Shown one piece after another: positions 39,118-47,470 of a DNA stretch of 64,000 nt. How positions within the stretch are numbered: position 1 is the first letter of the stretch; every line of letters begins with the position of its first letter. The notes under the pieces are model-generated. The model did no database searches. It was not told the origin of the DNA and saw only the letters and a program-made list of their open reading frames with translations. The position numbers were made by a program, and so were the translations under genes. The stretch comes from Saccharomycopsis crataegensis (lineage: Eukaryota > Ascomycota > Saccharomycetes > Ascoideales > Saccharomycopsidaceae): the NCBI RefSeq assembly GCF_037102585.1, contig NW_027043829.1, positions 1,302,001-1,366,000 on the forward strand, in the 5' to 3' direction.

Positions 39118-39150
39118 TATAATTTTTGATTTGCGTTTTTTTTTAGTGAT

Positions 39151-39184
39151 TTTTTTTTTTTAAAGACAAAATTCAATATATTAA
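39151..39184 (-). mobile_element. Micro-fragment of LINE 3' end with its own tail
   Basis: Eleven T followed by AAAGACAAAATTCAATATAT-TAA, that is, the last 23 nt of a LINE 3' UTR plus poly(A), read on the minus strand. The G at the fourth base matches copy 3 (AAAGAC), not copies 1 and 2 (AAATAC), so it stems from another element. It is followed directly by the tail of copy 2. A likely continuation, AATTATATA, is found on the far side of copy 2 (40874-40882), so copy 2 probably inserted inside it. Confidence 0.75.
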
Positions 39185-40873
39185 TTTTTTTTTTTTTAAA
39201 TACAAAATTCAATATATTAATTAATTATATAACTATATATCTCATAAACTATCTAATGTAGTTTGAAAATTAAAGTGTTAAGGGAAAACCATTAATGGTG
39301 AAAAACCCTATTATTGAGAAAAAATGTTTTTATGCGTTTTTAAGGTTTTTAATTGTTTTATTTTTTTTTTTTTTTTTTGATTTTATTTTCTTGTTTTTCC
39401 CCACCTATTTTTTTCTTCTCCGCTTAAAAGATATTGCTTTCAAGCAAGAAGATCATTGAATCAACGGCCATATGACAATTGAAATGCCTTTTGGATTTCA
39501 ATCTTGATAATTTTCGTTGGAAACCTAGATATCTATCGATCGTTCTGGTTTCGTTCATGTTGGTGGCAGGGGTAATGATTGTTTGCCAGGTTAATGGGAT
39601 ATTCAAGTCAATTTTTTTCCAAAGTTTCTGGGCCAATGGACATTCAATAAGATGGTGCTTCATGATTTCAAATTGGATTTCCTTTGGGGCATATTGGGGT
39701 TCATCATATCTGGTTAATTTTTTGCTGCAATAGTCACAATGATTATTTACGTAATTGTGATTTTCAATGCCCAAATGAAAGATGTGAATATTTTGATATT
39801 TCCCCGGGAAATGTTGGTTGAATTTTTTGAGGTTATGCCAAAAGTTATCAACTTGTTTCTGATTCACCCCAGTAATATCCATGAGTGTTTTTGACATCTT
39901 GTTCACATCTTGTTTTTCCCGTTGTTTTTTACTTCCTTTAGTATGGTCAAAATCCTTAATTCTAATTGGAATGTGTTGTTGATATTTTTCAGGAATCCCT
40001 TTTTCAATTGAATTTTTCAAATCTTCAATTCCAATCTTCATTGGCTTCAACCTGATTGTACGTTTCTTTATACCAAGAACTTTTCTGAAATCCCAGTACG
40101 CTGTCCTTTCAGCATCTGAGAATGTGCTGCTATTCATAACTTCTAAGGAAATTGAATCATTGGTATTCTCAATGTCATCGGCTAGTTCAAGTAATACCAC
40201 CCACCAATAATGAGTTTTGATATATTCATCCTTTGGTGATTTTGTTGGTGATGTTTTTTGAATGATGTTATTGATAGTTGATTGGATTTTAAAACGTAAT
40301 ATCTGGTTATATTTAGTGTGACTATCCAAAAACAAATCCTGGAAAATTTTGGCTCTTCGGTGTTGGAGTTGAGACTTTAAATCAATCATTGAGAAACCGC
40401 CTTTGTTGTTGTGTGTCTTGAGTGTATCCAAAGAAATAGGTGTATCTTGCTTGACCAATAACTTAATCGATGTGTCAATTTGATTCAACTGATTGGGTAA
40501 CAAAGGTTGGTGTAGTTCTTTGTAATAGAACTTGGATGCAATATATGTGTTGAATGCTTCTATTTTTGATTGAATCAGCAAGCTGGTCATGTTTGATAAC
40601 TTGTACTTGATATAGAGGTCACGCTGCAATGTTTCCGGCCAAAATGTCACTGATGGCCCAATAGTTATCCCCAAATATGTCAATTGAAAGTTTTCATCAG
40701 CAATCTCAAATGGGAATGGTGTCAAAAATGGATAAGTATCAGTTGGTATGATTAGTTGGGATTTCTTTTCATTGAGTTTGCTGCCACTGAATTTTTCAAA
40801 TAGTCTAATACATTTCATTGTTTTGGAATAATCTCTTTTATCTTTGAGGAAAACTGTGATATCATCAGCAAAA
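39185..40873 (-). mobile_element. 5'-truncated LINE, copy 2
   Basis: Tail of 13 A (T at 39185-39197), 3' UTR and the last 1450 bp of ORF2. Homology to copy 1 (positions 32864-34538) ends at 40873, inside the codons for the catalytic FADD motif. Such 5' truncation is normal for LINE insertions. I count about three substitutions against copy 1, all silent in the shared protein part, so the insertion is recent. The 5' junction is 54 bp upstream of tRNA-Arg. Confidence 0.93.
39424..40873 (-). pseudogene. ORF2 remnant of LINE copy 2
   Basis: The C-terminal 483 residues of ORF2 from FADDITVFLKDKRD onward are identical in protein sequence to copy 1. The endonuclease and most of the polymerase are absent. 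The open frame runs about 11 codons further into flanking DNA and has no ATG of its own in a sensible place. Not functional as a transposase source. Confidence 0.9.
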
Positions 40874-40927
40874 TTATATAGATCAGTTGACAAGGTAAAG
40901 TGTTTCAAAAATGCTGCTTATCATCTA

Positions 40928-41009
40928 TTCCTCATGGCCCAATGGTTAAGGCACTTGACTACGGTTAATGGGGATCAAGGGATTCCAGGTTCGAGTCCTG
41001 GTGGGGAAG
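40928..41009 (+). tRNA. tRNA-Arg (ACG) with 9-nt intron
   Basis: Acceptor TTCCTCA/TGGGGAA with discriminator G, D-arm GCC/GGC, anticodon stem CTTGA/TCAAG, variable loop of 5, and T-arm CCAGG TTCGAGT CCTGG. The 16-nt anticodon loop is explained by a 9-nt intron TTAATGGGG (40965-40973) at the canonical place one base after the anticodon ACG. The D-arm and T-arm match Saccharomyces tRNA-Arg(ACG), which has no intron. A run of eight T begins at 41012 (Pol III terminator). A LINE 5' junction lies 54 bp upstream. Confidence 0.88.
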
Positions 41010-41177
41010 ATTTTTTTTGCAATCCGAGAAACTGCAGGCTTTTTTTTGTTATCTTTTTTTTTTGCGTGTTTACAAAACAGAATTATTAAATGACAATGTT
41101 TAGAACATCCACAATTATAGACAGTTAGTAACCAATCATATGAAACTTATTATTCTTCGGACTATAATTCTCTTATT

Positions 41178-42242
41178 ATGACGGATGGTGATGCTGTTGT
41201 AACCACGATATACTCATTTATTCCAAAGCCGCTATTTAACTTTTTGAATTATCCAATAATAGGTAAACTCATCAATTATACCAAGATAATTGTCGGAATC
41301 TCTTTATCAATAGCAACCTTAGGTTTGGTTGCATTATATAAATGCCAAAACTGGCTTGTTTATCCTTCGGGATTAAATGAAGGCAGAACGTTCTACGATA
41401 CTCCAGATAGCTATGGAATGAAGTACCAGTCGGTCAAAATAACAACTTCTGACGGAGAGGTTTTGGATTGTTTTGCTTTGAAGCACAATCCATATGATAA
41501 GGATTATACCAATAAAACTGTTTTGCTTCTTGGTCCTAATGCAGGGAACATATCTCACTATTTACCAATCGTGGAATTCTTCCATAAGTATTACAGGTAC
41601 AATGTGTTTGTTTACAGTTACAGGGGCTACGGGAAATCAACGGGGAGTCCATCAGAAACAGGATTAAAAAATGATGCGCGAGCCGTGCTTGAATACCTTG
41701 CGAATGATAAGCAATACTACAAGTCTTCGATCATATTGTACGGAAGGTCTCTTGGTGGTGCTGTTGCAATTTACATCACCTCGTTGACAAGTAAATACTG
41801 GAATAATCAGCAGGAGGAACCAATGGATGACTGTGGCTTGAGAAGTAGGAAAAATGCCCAAGTCAGACCGGATACCCCTAAATTTTACCCTAGGATTTCG
41901 TGTGTGATATTGGAGAATACATTTCTATGTCTTGAGAAAGTCATTCCATATATATTCCCAGTGCTCAAGAATTTTTCCAAGTTGTGTACTCAAAAATGGA
42001 GAAGTGAAAAAGAGATTCTAAATTCCGATCCTAAAATCCCTTTTCTATTTCTTAGTGGTTTAAAGGATGAAATCGTTCCTCCATATCATATGCAACAATT
42101 ATATGAATTGTCACCCTCAGATAATAAATTCTTGAAGACGTTCAAGAAAGGTTATCACAACAATACCTGCAACCAGGCGGACTACTGGCAAATCTTACAC
42201 TCATTTATTCAAAAAAACGTTGATCCTAAAGAACTAGATTGA
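41178..42242 (+). CDS. Alpha/beta hydrolase of the Bem46/ABHD13 family
   Basis: Membrane-anchored serine hydrolase related to Saccharomyces YNL320W and fission-yeast Bem46. The biochemical substrate is unknown; relatives may act in depalmitoylation or in polarity. 354 residues. One membrane anchor lies at about 37-55 (IIVGISLSIATLGLVALY). The fold runs from VKITTSDGEVLDCFAL. The nucleophile elbow is GRSLGG with Ser191, the acid lies in LFLSGLKDEIVPP and the histidine in KGYHNNTC near the C-terminus. The usual HGNAGN oxyanion motif reads GPNAGN here (residues 119-124), losing the histidine. Starts 168 bp after tRNA-Arg. Confidence 0.88.
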   Translation: MTDGDAVVTTIYSFIPKPLFNFLNYPIIGKLINYTKIIVGISLSIATLGLVALYKCQNWLVYPSGLNEGRTFYDTPDSYGMKYQSVKITTSDGEVLDCFALKHNPYDKDYTNKTVLLLGPNAGNISHYLPIVEFFHKYYRYNVFVYSYRGYGKSTGSPSETGLKNDARAVLEYLANDKQYYKSSIILYGRSLGGAVAIYITSLTSKYWNNQQEEPMDDCGLRSRKNAQVRPDTPKFYPRISCVILENTFLCLEKVIPYIFPVLKNFSKLCTQKWRSEKEILNSDPKIPFLFLSGLKDEIVPPYHMQQLYELSPSDNKFLKTFKKGYHNNTCNQADYWQILHSFIQKNVDPKELD

Positions 42243-42520
42243 ATGTCAAAGCTCTCATTTTCTGTTTCACATATTTTCACTTAAACTCTTTATTTCTACT
42301 TCTATTTTTCCCTTACATATAATTTGAATTTTTCCTTATAGGAACTACACTAATAAAGAGAGAAAAGAACTACACCAATAAATTTATTATACCATGAGAA
42401 AAGGCAGCAACCAGAAACAAGTAAACAAAAAAAAAAAGAAAAAAAAAAAAGGAGACAAGATAAAACAAATGAAAGGAAATATAAAAAAGGCAAGGGCGGA
42501 TGAAGAGACAAATATTGACT

Positions 42521-44515
42521 TCACAAATCGGCCATAACCATATCAATTCCCAATTGCTTTTGTAATTTGGGAGGCAATGCATTAAACTCAGCTGAGCCAT
42601 TTGTCAGACTTGGCCTTTTAATTTTTTCTGCGCTCAAACTCTTTCTTCCAAATGGAGTTTTCCTCTTTAATTTCTTGGCTCTAATTTCGTCAAAATCAGA
42701 GTCAAGATCAATGTCTCCGGTGTAATTGGATTCAAGGCGCTTCTCTCTTTCCTCAGCTTTCTTCAATTCTTCAGCTTTTCTGATAAAGTAAGCTTCATTA
42801 CTGCCCACAACATAAAAATAAGATTCATGCCTATCCTCATCCGTAGGAATTGAGCAAAAAATAGATAACTTTTTTAGCTTTTTTTGAGAATAATTGGTGG
42901 CAGACCCTGCCTTTATAAGGTGTCTGATATTTGTCATATCTCCAGCATTAAACAAGTCGCTATTCGAAGAATAGAAAATATTGAAACTTAGGAAATTAAT
43001 TAAATTCAATTTATTGTAAAACTCCCTAATAAATCCATTGCATTGAGGTTCACCACAATAACATCTTTGTGGTTTAATATAATGAACCCTGTTTGTGTTA
43101 TAATCCAAAGTTAATTCATCTGCAGAACTGATAGTTTCTGAGCACGCAAATATCCCTACCTTAGGTTTCAATTCTCCCTTATCATTAGCCAAAAACACCT
43201 TAAAGTAACAATTTGGTTTAATTGAATGATTAATAAATCTGGCTAGTGATCCATTCTTGAAGGAATCTAGTACAAAACCATCAACAAAATGCAAACAGTA
43301 GTCTTTAGTAGTTTGCAATTGGTTAAATTCTTGATAACTCAAAATGTCACCAGTATACTCCATGACAAGTTCATCGGGTTGGTACTCTCTAACTGCTCTA
43401 AGGCCGTAACCTTTAATATCCGTATCGAAAACCTCAACACCACTATGATCGTATATGTTATTAGAGTTCTTGTATTCCTGATATTTCCGGTCTGTTTCAG
43501 CATCTTCGCTAATTTCATCACCATTTACTGTGTATGTTTTGTTCAAGGAAATAAGTTTATCTTGATGATTATTAACATTAGTTTGTGTAAAGGTGTCAAA
43601 AACAGATTTATCTGCTGAGTCATCAAGCATATTTGGGCAAAAAACATTAAAAGGAAGTTTATAATCGGTTTCTACCGAGAAAAATGTCTTATTTTCGGGA
43701 AAGATAAATTCAAAATTATCAGGCTTTTTCCCTTCTTCCTCATCATCTTCCTGTTTATTATTATCTAGGCCAGCATCCTTAGCATATAATCCAGATAAAC
43801 ACCAAACTTTTTTTTTTCTTTGTTTTTTGAAGAGGTCCATTTCAATTCCTTTGAATGTTTTTTCTTCGATGTATTTGGATGTCGTTGGTTTCTTCTTTGC
43901 AAAGTTTGTATCCTTATGAATTAGAGCACTGATATCAACACCAGTATAAAAATCATCATCTGAATCATTCTCACCAGTTTTGTCGAAACTAATTGATTTC
44001 TCATCATCTGAAGGCTCGTATAGACTATTCAATTCCAATAACAATTCTTCACGCGTAGGGTTATTGCTTCTTTTCTTTCTGGAACTCTCTTCAACTTCTA
44101 TATTACTGGCTTTTACTTTTACTTTTTCGTCTTCATCATCATCTTCTTCTTCTTCTTCCTGTTGCTCCTCCTGTTCTAACCCTTCCTCTTCGCCGTAATT
44201 ATCAGCATCATCATCTTCTTCCTCTTCCTCATCTTCCTCGTCTTCTGCATCAGTTAGAGAACTTGTCGCTGCTTTGATGTCTTGTTTTTCTGAATTCTTT
44301 TGTCGCTGCTGCTTCTCTGGATGATTATGAGTTTTACTAATTGATGCATCATTACTGGTGTCAACATTGAAACATTGTAACCAATTGTATTGTTTTTCAA
44401 CCTCATGAAGTAGAAGATCTTCACCAAGATCCGGAAGAGAATGATTTAAAAGAAAATCATCCAATTGCGCAAAAGACGTTTTTAAAGTTGTGGAACGCAA
44501 ACTTCTGTAACTCAT
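42521..44515 (-). CDS. SET-domain protein lysine methyltransferase, Set2/Ash1-like
   Basis: Predicted S-adenosylmethionine-dependent lysine methyltransferase. The start is the first ATG (44515, MSYRSLRSTTLKT), giving 664 residues. An acidic, low-complexity N-terminal half precedes the SET domain at about 356-480: GVEVFDTDIKGYGLRAVREY (GxG), FINHSIKPNCYFKVF (the NHSxxPN motif) and ADELTLDYNTN. A post-SET CYCGEPQCNGFI follows at about 484-495. The post-SET is closest to Set2/Ash1-type H3K36 enzymes, but I see no AWS cysteine cluster before the SET domain, so a histone target is not assured. The C-terminus is basic with nuclear-localisation-like KKLKRKTPFGRK. Which C. albicans or Saccharomyces gene it matches I cannot say. 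Confidence 0.78.
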   Translation of the reverse strand: MSYRSLRSTTLKTSFAQLDDFLLNHSLPDLGEDLLLHEVEKQYNWLQCFNVDTSNDASISKTHNHPEKQQRQKNSEKQDIKAATSSLTDAEDEEDEEEEEDDDADNYGEEEGLEQEEQQEEEEEDDDEDEKVKVKASNIEVEESSRKKRSNNPTREELLLELNSLYEPSDDEKSISFDKTGENDSDDDFYTGVDISALIHKDTNFAKKKPTTSKYIEEKTFKGIEMDLFKKQRKKKVWCLSGLYAKDAGLDNNKQEDDEEEGKKPDNFEFIFPENKTFFSVETDYKLPFNVFCPNMLDDSADKSVFDTFTQTNVNNHQDKLISLNKTYTVNGDEISEDAETDRKYQEYKNSNNIYDHSGVEVFDTDIKGYGLRAVREYQPDELVMEYTGDILSYQEFNQLQTTKDYCLHFVDGFVLDSFKNGSLARFINHSIKPNCYFKVFLANDKGELKPKVGIFACSETISSADELTLDYNTNRVHYIKPQRCYCGEPQCNGFIREFYNKLNLINFLSFNIFYSSNSDLFNAGDMTNIRHLIKAGSATNYSQKKLKKLSIFCSIPTDEDRHESYFYVVGSNEAYFIRKAEELKKAEEREKRLESNYTGDIDLDSDFDEIRAKKLKRKTPFGRKSLSAEKIKRPSLTNGSAEFNALPPKLQKQLGIDMVMADL

Positions 44516-45191
44516 ACTTCTGTATATAGTCAAGCTGTATTGTTTCGTTGCTTTCTATTCCAAATGTTTGTGATAATTTCCGTTTTTTTTTATCTTCTTT
44601 CCTCTTGACTTTTGTTTTTGTTTTTGTTTTTTTTTTTTTTTTCTGTTTTCTAAAAAAAACATCTCGCGTTACTGCAGGAAATTCCTCCAACATGATCACC
44701 AGATAAATATATTGCGATCAGTACTGTAACTCAGATCGCTAGTGTCAGCAAAATGCCTTAGTTGTTTAAGTTGATTAAAATTAGACACTAAAATTTAATA
44801 GTGCAAGTGTTCAATAATGAGTTCCCAGTGTTTGGAATGTTCTAGATTGAAAATAACCACTGTTAATAATAACGCTAATAGTGGAATGAGTTTTAGAGTA
44901 AAAATTCTTCTCAGTATGAAAAAAATAAAAATGGGGACCTACTAGTCATCCTATATATTTTCCATCTAAACTAATTCTAATATCTCCTTTTTCTAATTTT
45001 AGGTTGATACTGTTATTGATACTATTATTGATTCTCATATAGAAAACAAAAAATGATTATTACAGCACAGCATTTTATTTGATATTTATGAAATCCTTTA
45101 ATTCTATCTTCAAGGATCAAATTGAGATTAGATAATTGTAAAGACATAGACGGTTTTATTGTTATTATAAGTCATAAAAATAATAGAAAAT
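44516..45191. other. Intergenic, AT-rich, upstream of the SET gene
   Basis: Immediate promoter of the SET gene with T-tracts (about 44583-44642), then an AT-rich stretch with no recognisable gene or repeat. It starts the 2.8-kb gene-poor zone that ends at chitinase. Confidence 0.5.
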
Positions 45192-45347
45192 TTACTTAGC
45201 AACATCAAAAATAGTATCAATAATTTTGAACACACAATTTTCACCTTCTTCTTCAATAGAAAATTGTTTTTTCAAGAACTTCTTTAGAATTAACCTCATG
45301 ATGAGGAAAATTGGTCCTACCCCAACAACATCAAAATCTTTTGCCAT
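45192..45347 (-). CDS. Small ORF of 51 residues, function unknown
   Basis: ATG at 45347, stop at 45192. The product begins MAKDFDVVGVGPIFLIMRLI and ends IIDTIFDVAK, with an amphipathic, charged middle (KKFLKKQ...EEEGEN). Codon use is AT-rich like the neighbours. It has no signature I know and no CaaX end, so it is not an a-factor precursor. It stands alone in the gene-poor zone. It could be a real short gene or a chance frame. Confidence 0.3.
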   Translation of the reverse strand: MAKDFDVVGVGPIFLIMRLILKKFLKKQFSIEEEGENCVFKIIDTIFDVAK

Positions 45348-46016
45348 TAAAGAGCATATATTATTTGATTTAAAATAAAAAAAAAAGAAAAAAAAAATAG
45401 ATTGGGAAGTATACTTAGACTAAAGAAGTATACTTAAACTAAACAGGCTTATATAATAAGCATTCGAAAAGCTCTTAAAATGGTATATAATTAACCCCAT
45501 AACTATCCTTGTATCAAGATCATATAGAGACCCTGTTATTCAGCAAAAATTTTTATCATTGTTATATTTAACTAAATGCTTTATCTACTTTATACTTTAC
45601 CCTCGATTATCTTTTTACTTATTATATTATCTCTCGCGAATAATGCGATCACGAGGGAAAAATAGAATTCTAACTTGATTTTTTTTCGTGATTAATATTT
45701 GATTTTACGCTTGATTATATTTGGTATGACTTTTTATTTTTATTTTTGTTTTAATTTATTCTACTTGAACTTGAAATACTATATCATTGAACAGATTACA
45801 TACACCCTCGTTCTGGATCAACTAACTGACACAGATCAGCCTAGCAAGTCTAAATCATACCATCACATTGCATCTTTTTTCCTTGATAATTTTGATTAAC
45901 AAGTTTTTTATCGATAATGTGACTAATCTTTGCAAAAGGAATATGATAGAGGAGTAAACTACAGTTTTTATTATTAATAATTATTTTTACAGACTGGCTC
46001 ATAGGCCCAGATTACG
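45348..46016. other. Gene-poor stretch with a short tandem repeat
   Basis: Two head-to-tail 19-bp units, GAAGTATACTTAGACTAAA at 45406-45424 and its copy with one change at 45425-45443, each holding the palindrome AGTATACT. The rest is AT-rich with no credible coding frame. The 66-codon frame at 45699 is not protein-like. Confidence 0.45.
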
Positions 46017-46156
46017 TGTTATTTGCAACCTCTGCGACTCGTTAATCTATGAAAAGCTTGGAAAATCGAGTAAAGTTTAAGAAATTGAGAGAATAGTGAT
46101 TTGAGATTATGATGAATGAATTGTATATTAACGAGTCACAGAGGTTCTAAATAACA
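46017..46156. repeat. 140-bp element with long terminal inverted repeats (LTR- or MITE-like remnant)
   Basis: Begins TGTTATTT and ends AAATAACA. Its two ends pair over about 30 bp with three mismatches (left TGTTATTT..AACCTCTG.GACTCGTTAAT, right the complement). Weaker pairing extends about 12 bp beyond both ends. TG...CA termini would suit a small solo LTR; the long inverted repeats suit a MITE. No target-site duplication is obvious. A second, partial copy is at 32730-32776. Both copies sit a few hundred bp or less before a LINE tail. Confidence 0.55.
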
Positions 46157-46513
46157 TGCAAGCCGGGCATTTCATGCCGGTCTTTCTAATAGATAAGTAT
46201 AATACTATAATTTTCTCACAACCTCACACTCCTTGCTTTAAGAATTAATCACATCACCGGTAAAAAACTCAACAATCAAGATTATTAAGGAAAAAAGGTG
46301 CAATGTGAAAATATGAGATGAAGTCACTAGTGAATTACCCATCACTAGGAGCTTCATGAACTGAGATGGAGGTCTTTGTTGAGGGGTTTTGGCACTATAT
46401 CTCAAATACTAAGTATTTTCAATGTAGTGACCATCAGAATTCTGGGGGATAATAAAAATGAAAATAATAAAAATAAAAATAATAAAAATAAAAATAAAAA
46501 TAATAAAAAAAAA
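46157..46513. other. Repeat-rich flank of LINE copy 3
   Basis: Contains a hairpin CCGGGCAT-TTC-ATGCCGG at about 46164-46181, another fold around TCACTAGTGA / TCACTAG at about 46326-46352, and an AAAAT/AAT-type microsatellite from about 46455 to 46513 that runs into the LINE insertion point. No gene. The hairpins may be remains of older mobile DNA. Confidence 0.45.
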
Positions 46514-46933
46514 TTTTTTTTTTTTTAAAGACAAAATTCAATATATTAATTAATTATATAACTATATATCTCATAAACTACTTAATGTAGTTTGAAAATT
46601 AAAGTGTTAAGGGAAAACCATTAATGGTGAAAAACCCTATTATTGAGAAAAAATGTTTTTATGCGTTTTTAAGGTTTTTAATTGTTGTTTTTTTTTTGAT
46701 TTTATTTTTTTTTTTGATTTTATTTTCTTGTTTTTCCCCACCTATTTTTTCTTCTCCGCTTAAAAGATATTGCTTTCAAGCAAGAAGATCATTGAATCAA
46801 CGGCCATATGACAATTGAAATGCCTTTTGGATTTCAATCTTGATAATTTTCGTTGGAAACCTAGATATCTATCGATCATTCTGGTTTCGTTCATGTTGGT
46901 GGCAGGGGTAATGATTGTTTGCCAGGTTAATGG
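46514..46933 (-). mobile_element. 5'-truncated LINE, copy 3
   Basis: Tail (T at 46514-46526), 3' UTR and the last 58 codons of ORF2 (46760-46933). It differs from copies 1 and 2 by several changes (AAAGAC at the end, CTACTTAATG, an altered T-tract, one Thr-to-Met), so it derives from a slightly different master or is older. A putative 13-bp target-site duplication AAAAATTTTTTTT occurs at 46509-46521 (merged with the tail) and 46934-46946, next to AAAA. That places the first-strand nick at TTTT/AAAA, the L1 endonuclease consensus. The 5' junction is 61 bp upstream of tRNA-Ile. Confidence 0.9.
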
Positions 46934-46994
46934 AAAAATTTTTTTTAAAATTTTACTCATTATGAATGAAAATAAAGCTATCCACAACATCATT

Positions 46995-47086
46995 GGTCCC
47001 TTGGCCCAGTTGGTTAAGGCGTGGTGCTAATAACAGCTCTAAGCATTGTTACGCCAAGATCGGCGGTTCGATCCCGCCAGGGACCA
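46995..47086 (+). tRNA. tRNA-Ile (AAT) with 18-nt intron
   Basis: Acceptor GGTCCCT/AGGGACC with discriminator A, D-arm with GGTTAAGGC, anticodon stem TGGTG/CGCCA, loop CTAATA plus A, anticodon AAT, and T-arm GGCGG TTCGATC CCGCC. An 18-nt intron (47033-47050) sits after position 37. The Saccharomyces tRNA-Ile(AAT), to which the body is nearly identical, lacks an intron. Five T follow at 47090 (Pol III terminator). A LINE 5' junction lies 61 bp upstream. Confidence 0.93.
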
Positions 47087-47470
47087 TTTGTTTTTATCAT
47101 AGTTTCGGCAAAATGTATGTGGTTTTTTTTTTCAAAAAAAGATTTTCCCTTCAGTATTGTACTTTTCAATACCTCTTTTTATTGAGCGCCCATCAATTTT
47201 CTTGATATCATTCCAAAATCAGTCTAAGAGTAATAATATTTTTAATGCGGTAGATATTACAAAAAGCCGGATGAAATATAATTGGTGTCTATGTGAAAAA
47301 AATATATATACTCTGTCTAAATCAAACAAAAACAAAACAATAATCAATAAAATTGGTGACAAGGAGTCCAGCATTGAGGCAGGAACTTTTTTTTCTTTTT
47401 TTATGTAGGATTTCTAAGGCCATAGATCGGCCAGCCGTCTATGGGGATGTGGGAAGGTAGATTCTTATAT
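47087..47470. other. Intergenic between tRNA-Ile and chitinase 3' end
   Basis: AT-rich sequence with T- and A-tracts, holding the tRNA terminator and chitinase 3' UTR. I see no gene or repeat. Confidence 0.55.

Larger units (their letters stand above)
32854..39150 (-). mobile_element. Full-length L1-like LINE (Zorro-type), copy 1
   Basis: Non-LTR retrotransposon of about 6.3 kb on the minus strand: short 5' leader (39150-39118), ORF1 (39117-36511), 5-nt gap, ORF2 (36505-33089), 225-bp 3' UTR (33088-32864) and a tail of 10 A (32863-32854). Both ORFs are open over their whole length. Endonuclease and reverse-transcriptase motifs are intact, and the neighbouring copy 2 differs by about three silent substitutions over 1.7 kb. 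The element is therefore young and could be functional. ORF organisation (long ORF1 with CCHC knuckles, APE-type endonuclease, C-terminal Cys/His motif) matches the L1-clade Zorro elements of Candida albicans. The species-level element name cannot be assigned without alignment. No clear target-site duplication is visible because its right side abuts another LINE tail. Confidence 0.9.

Noticed and set aside
40874-40908. Extra N-terminal codons before the FADD motif of LINE copy 2
   Set aside because: They read through the 5' junction into flanking DNA and lack an ATG; they are not part of the element.
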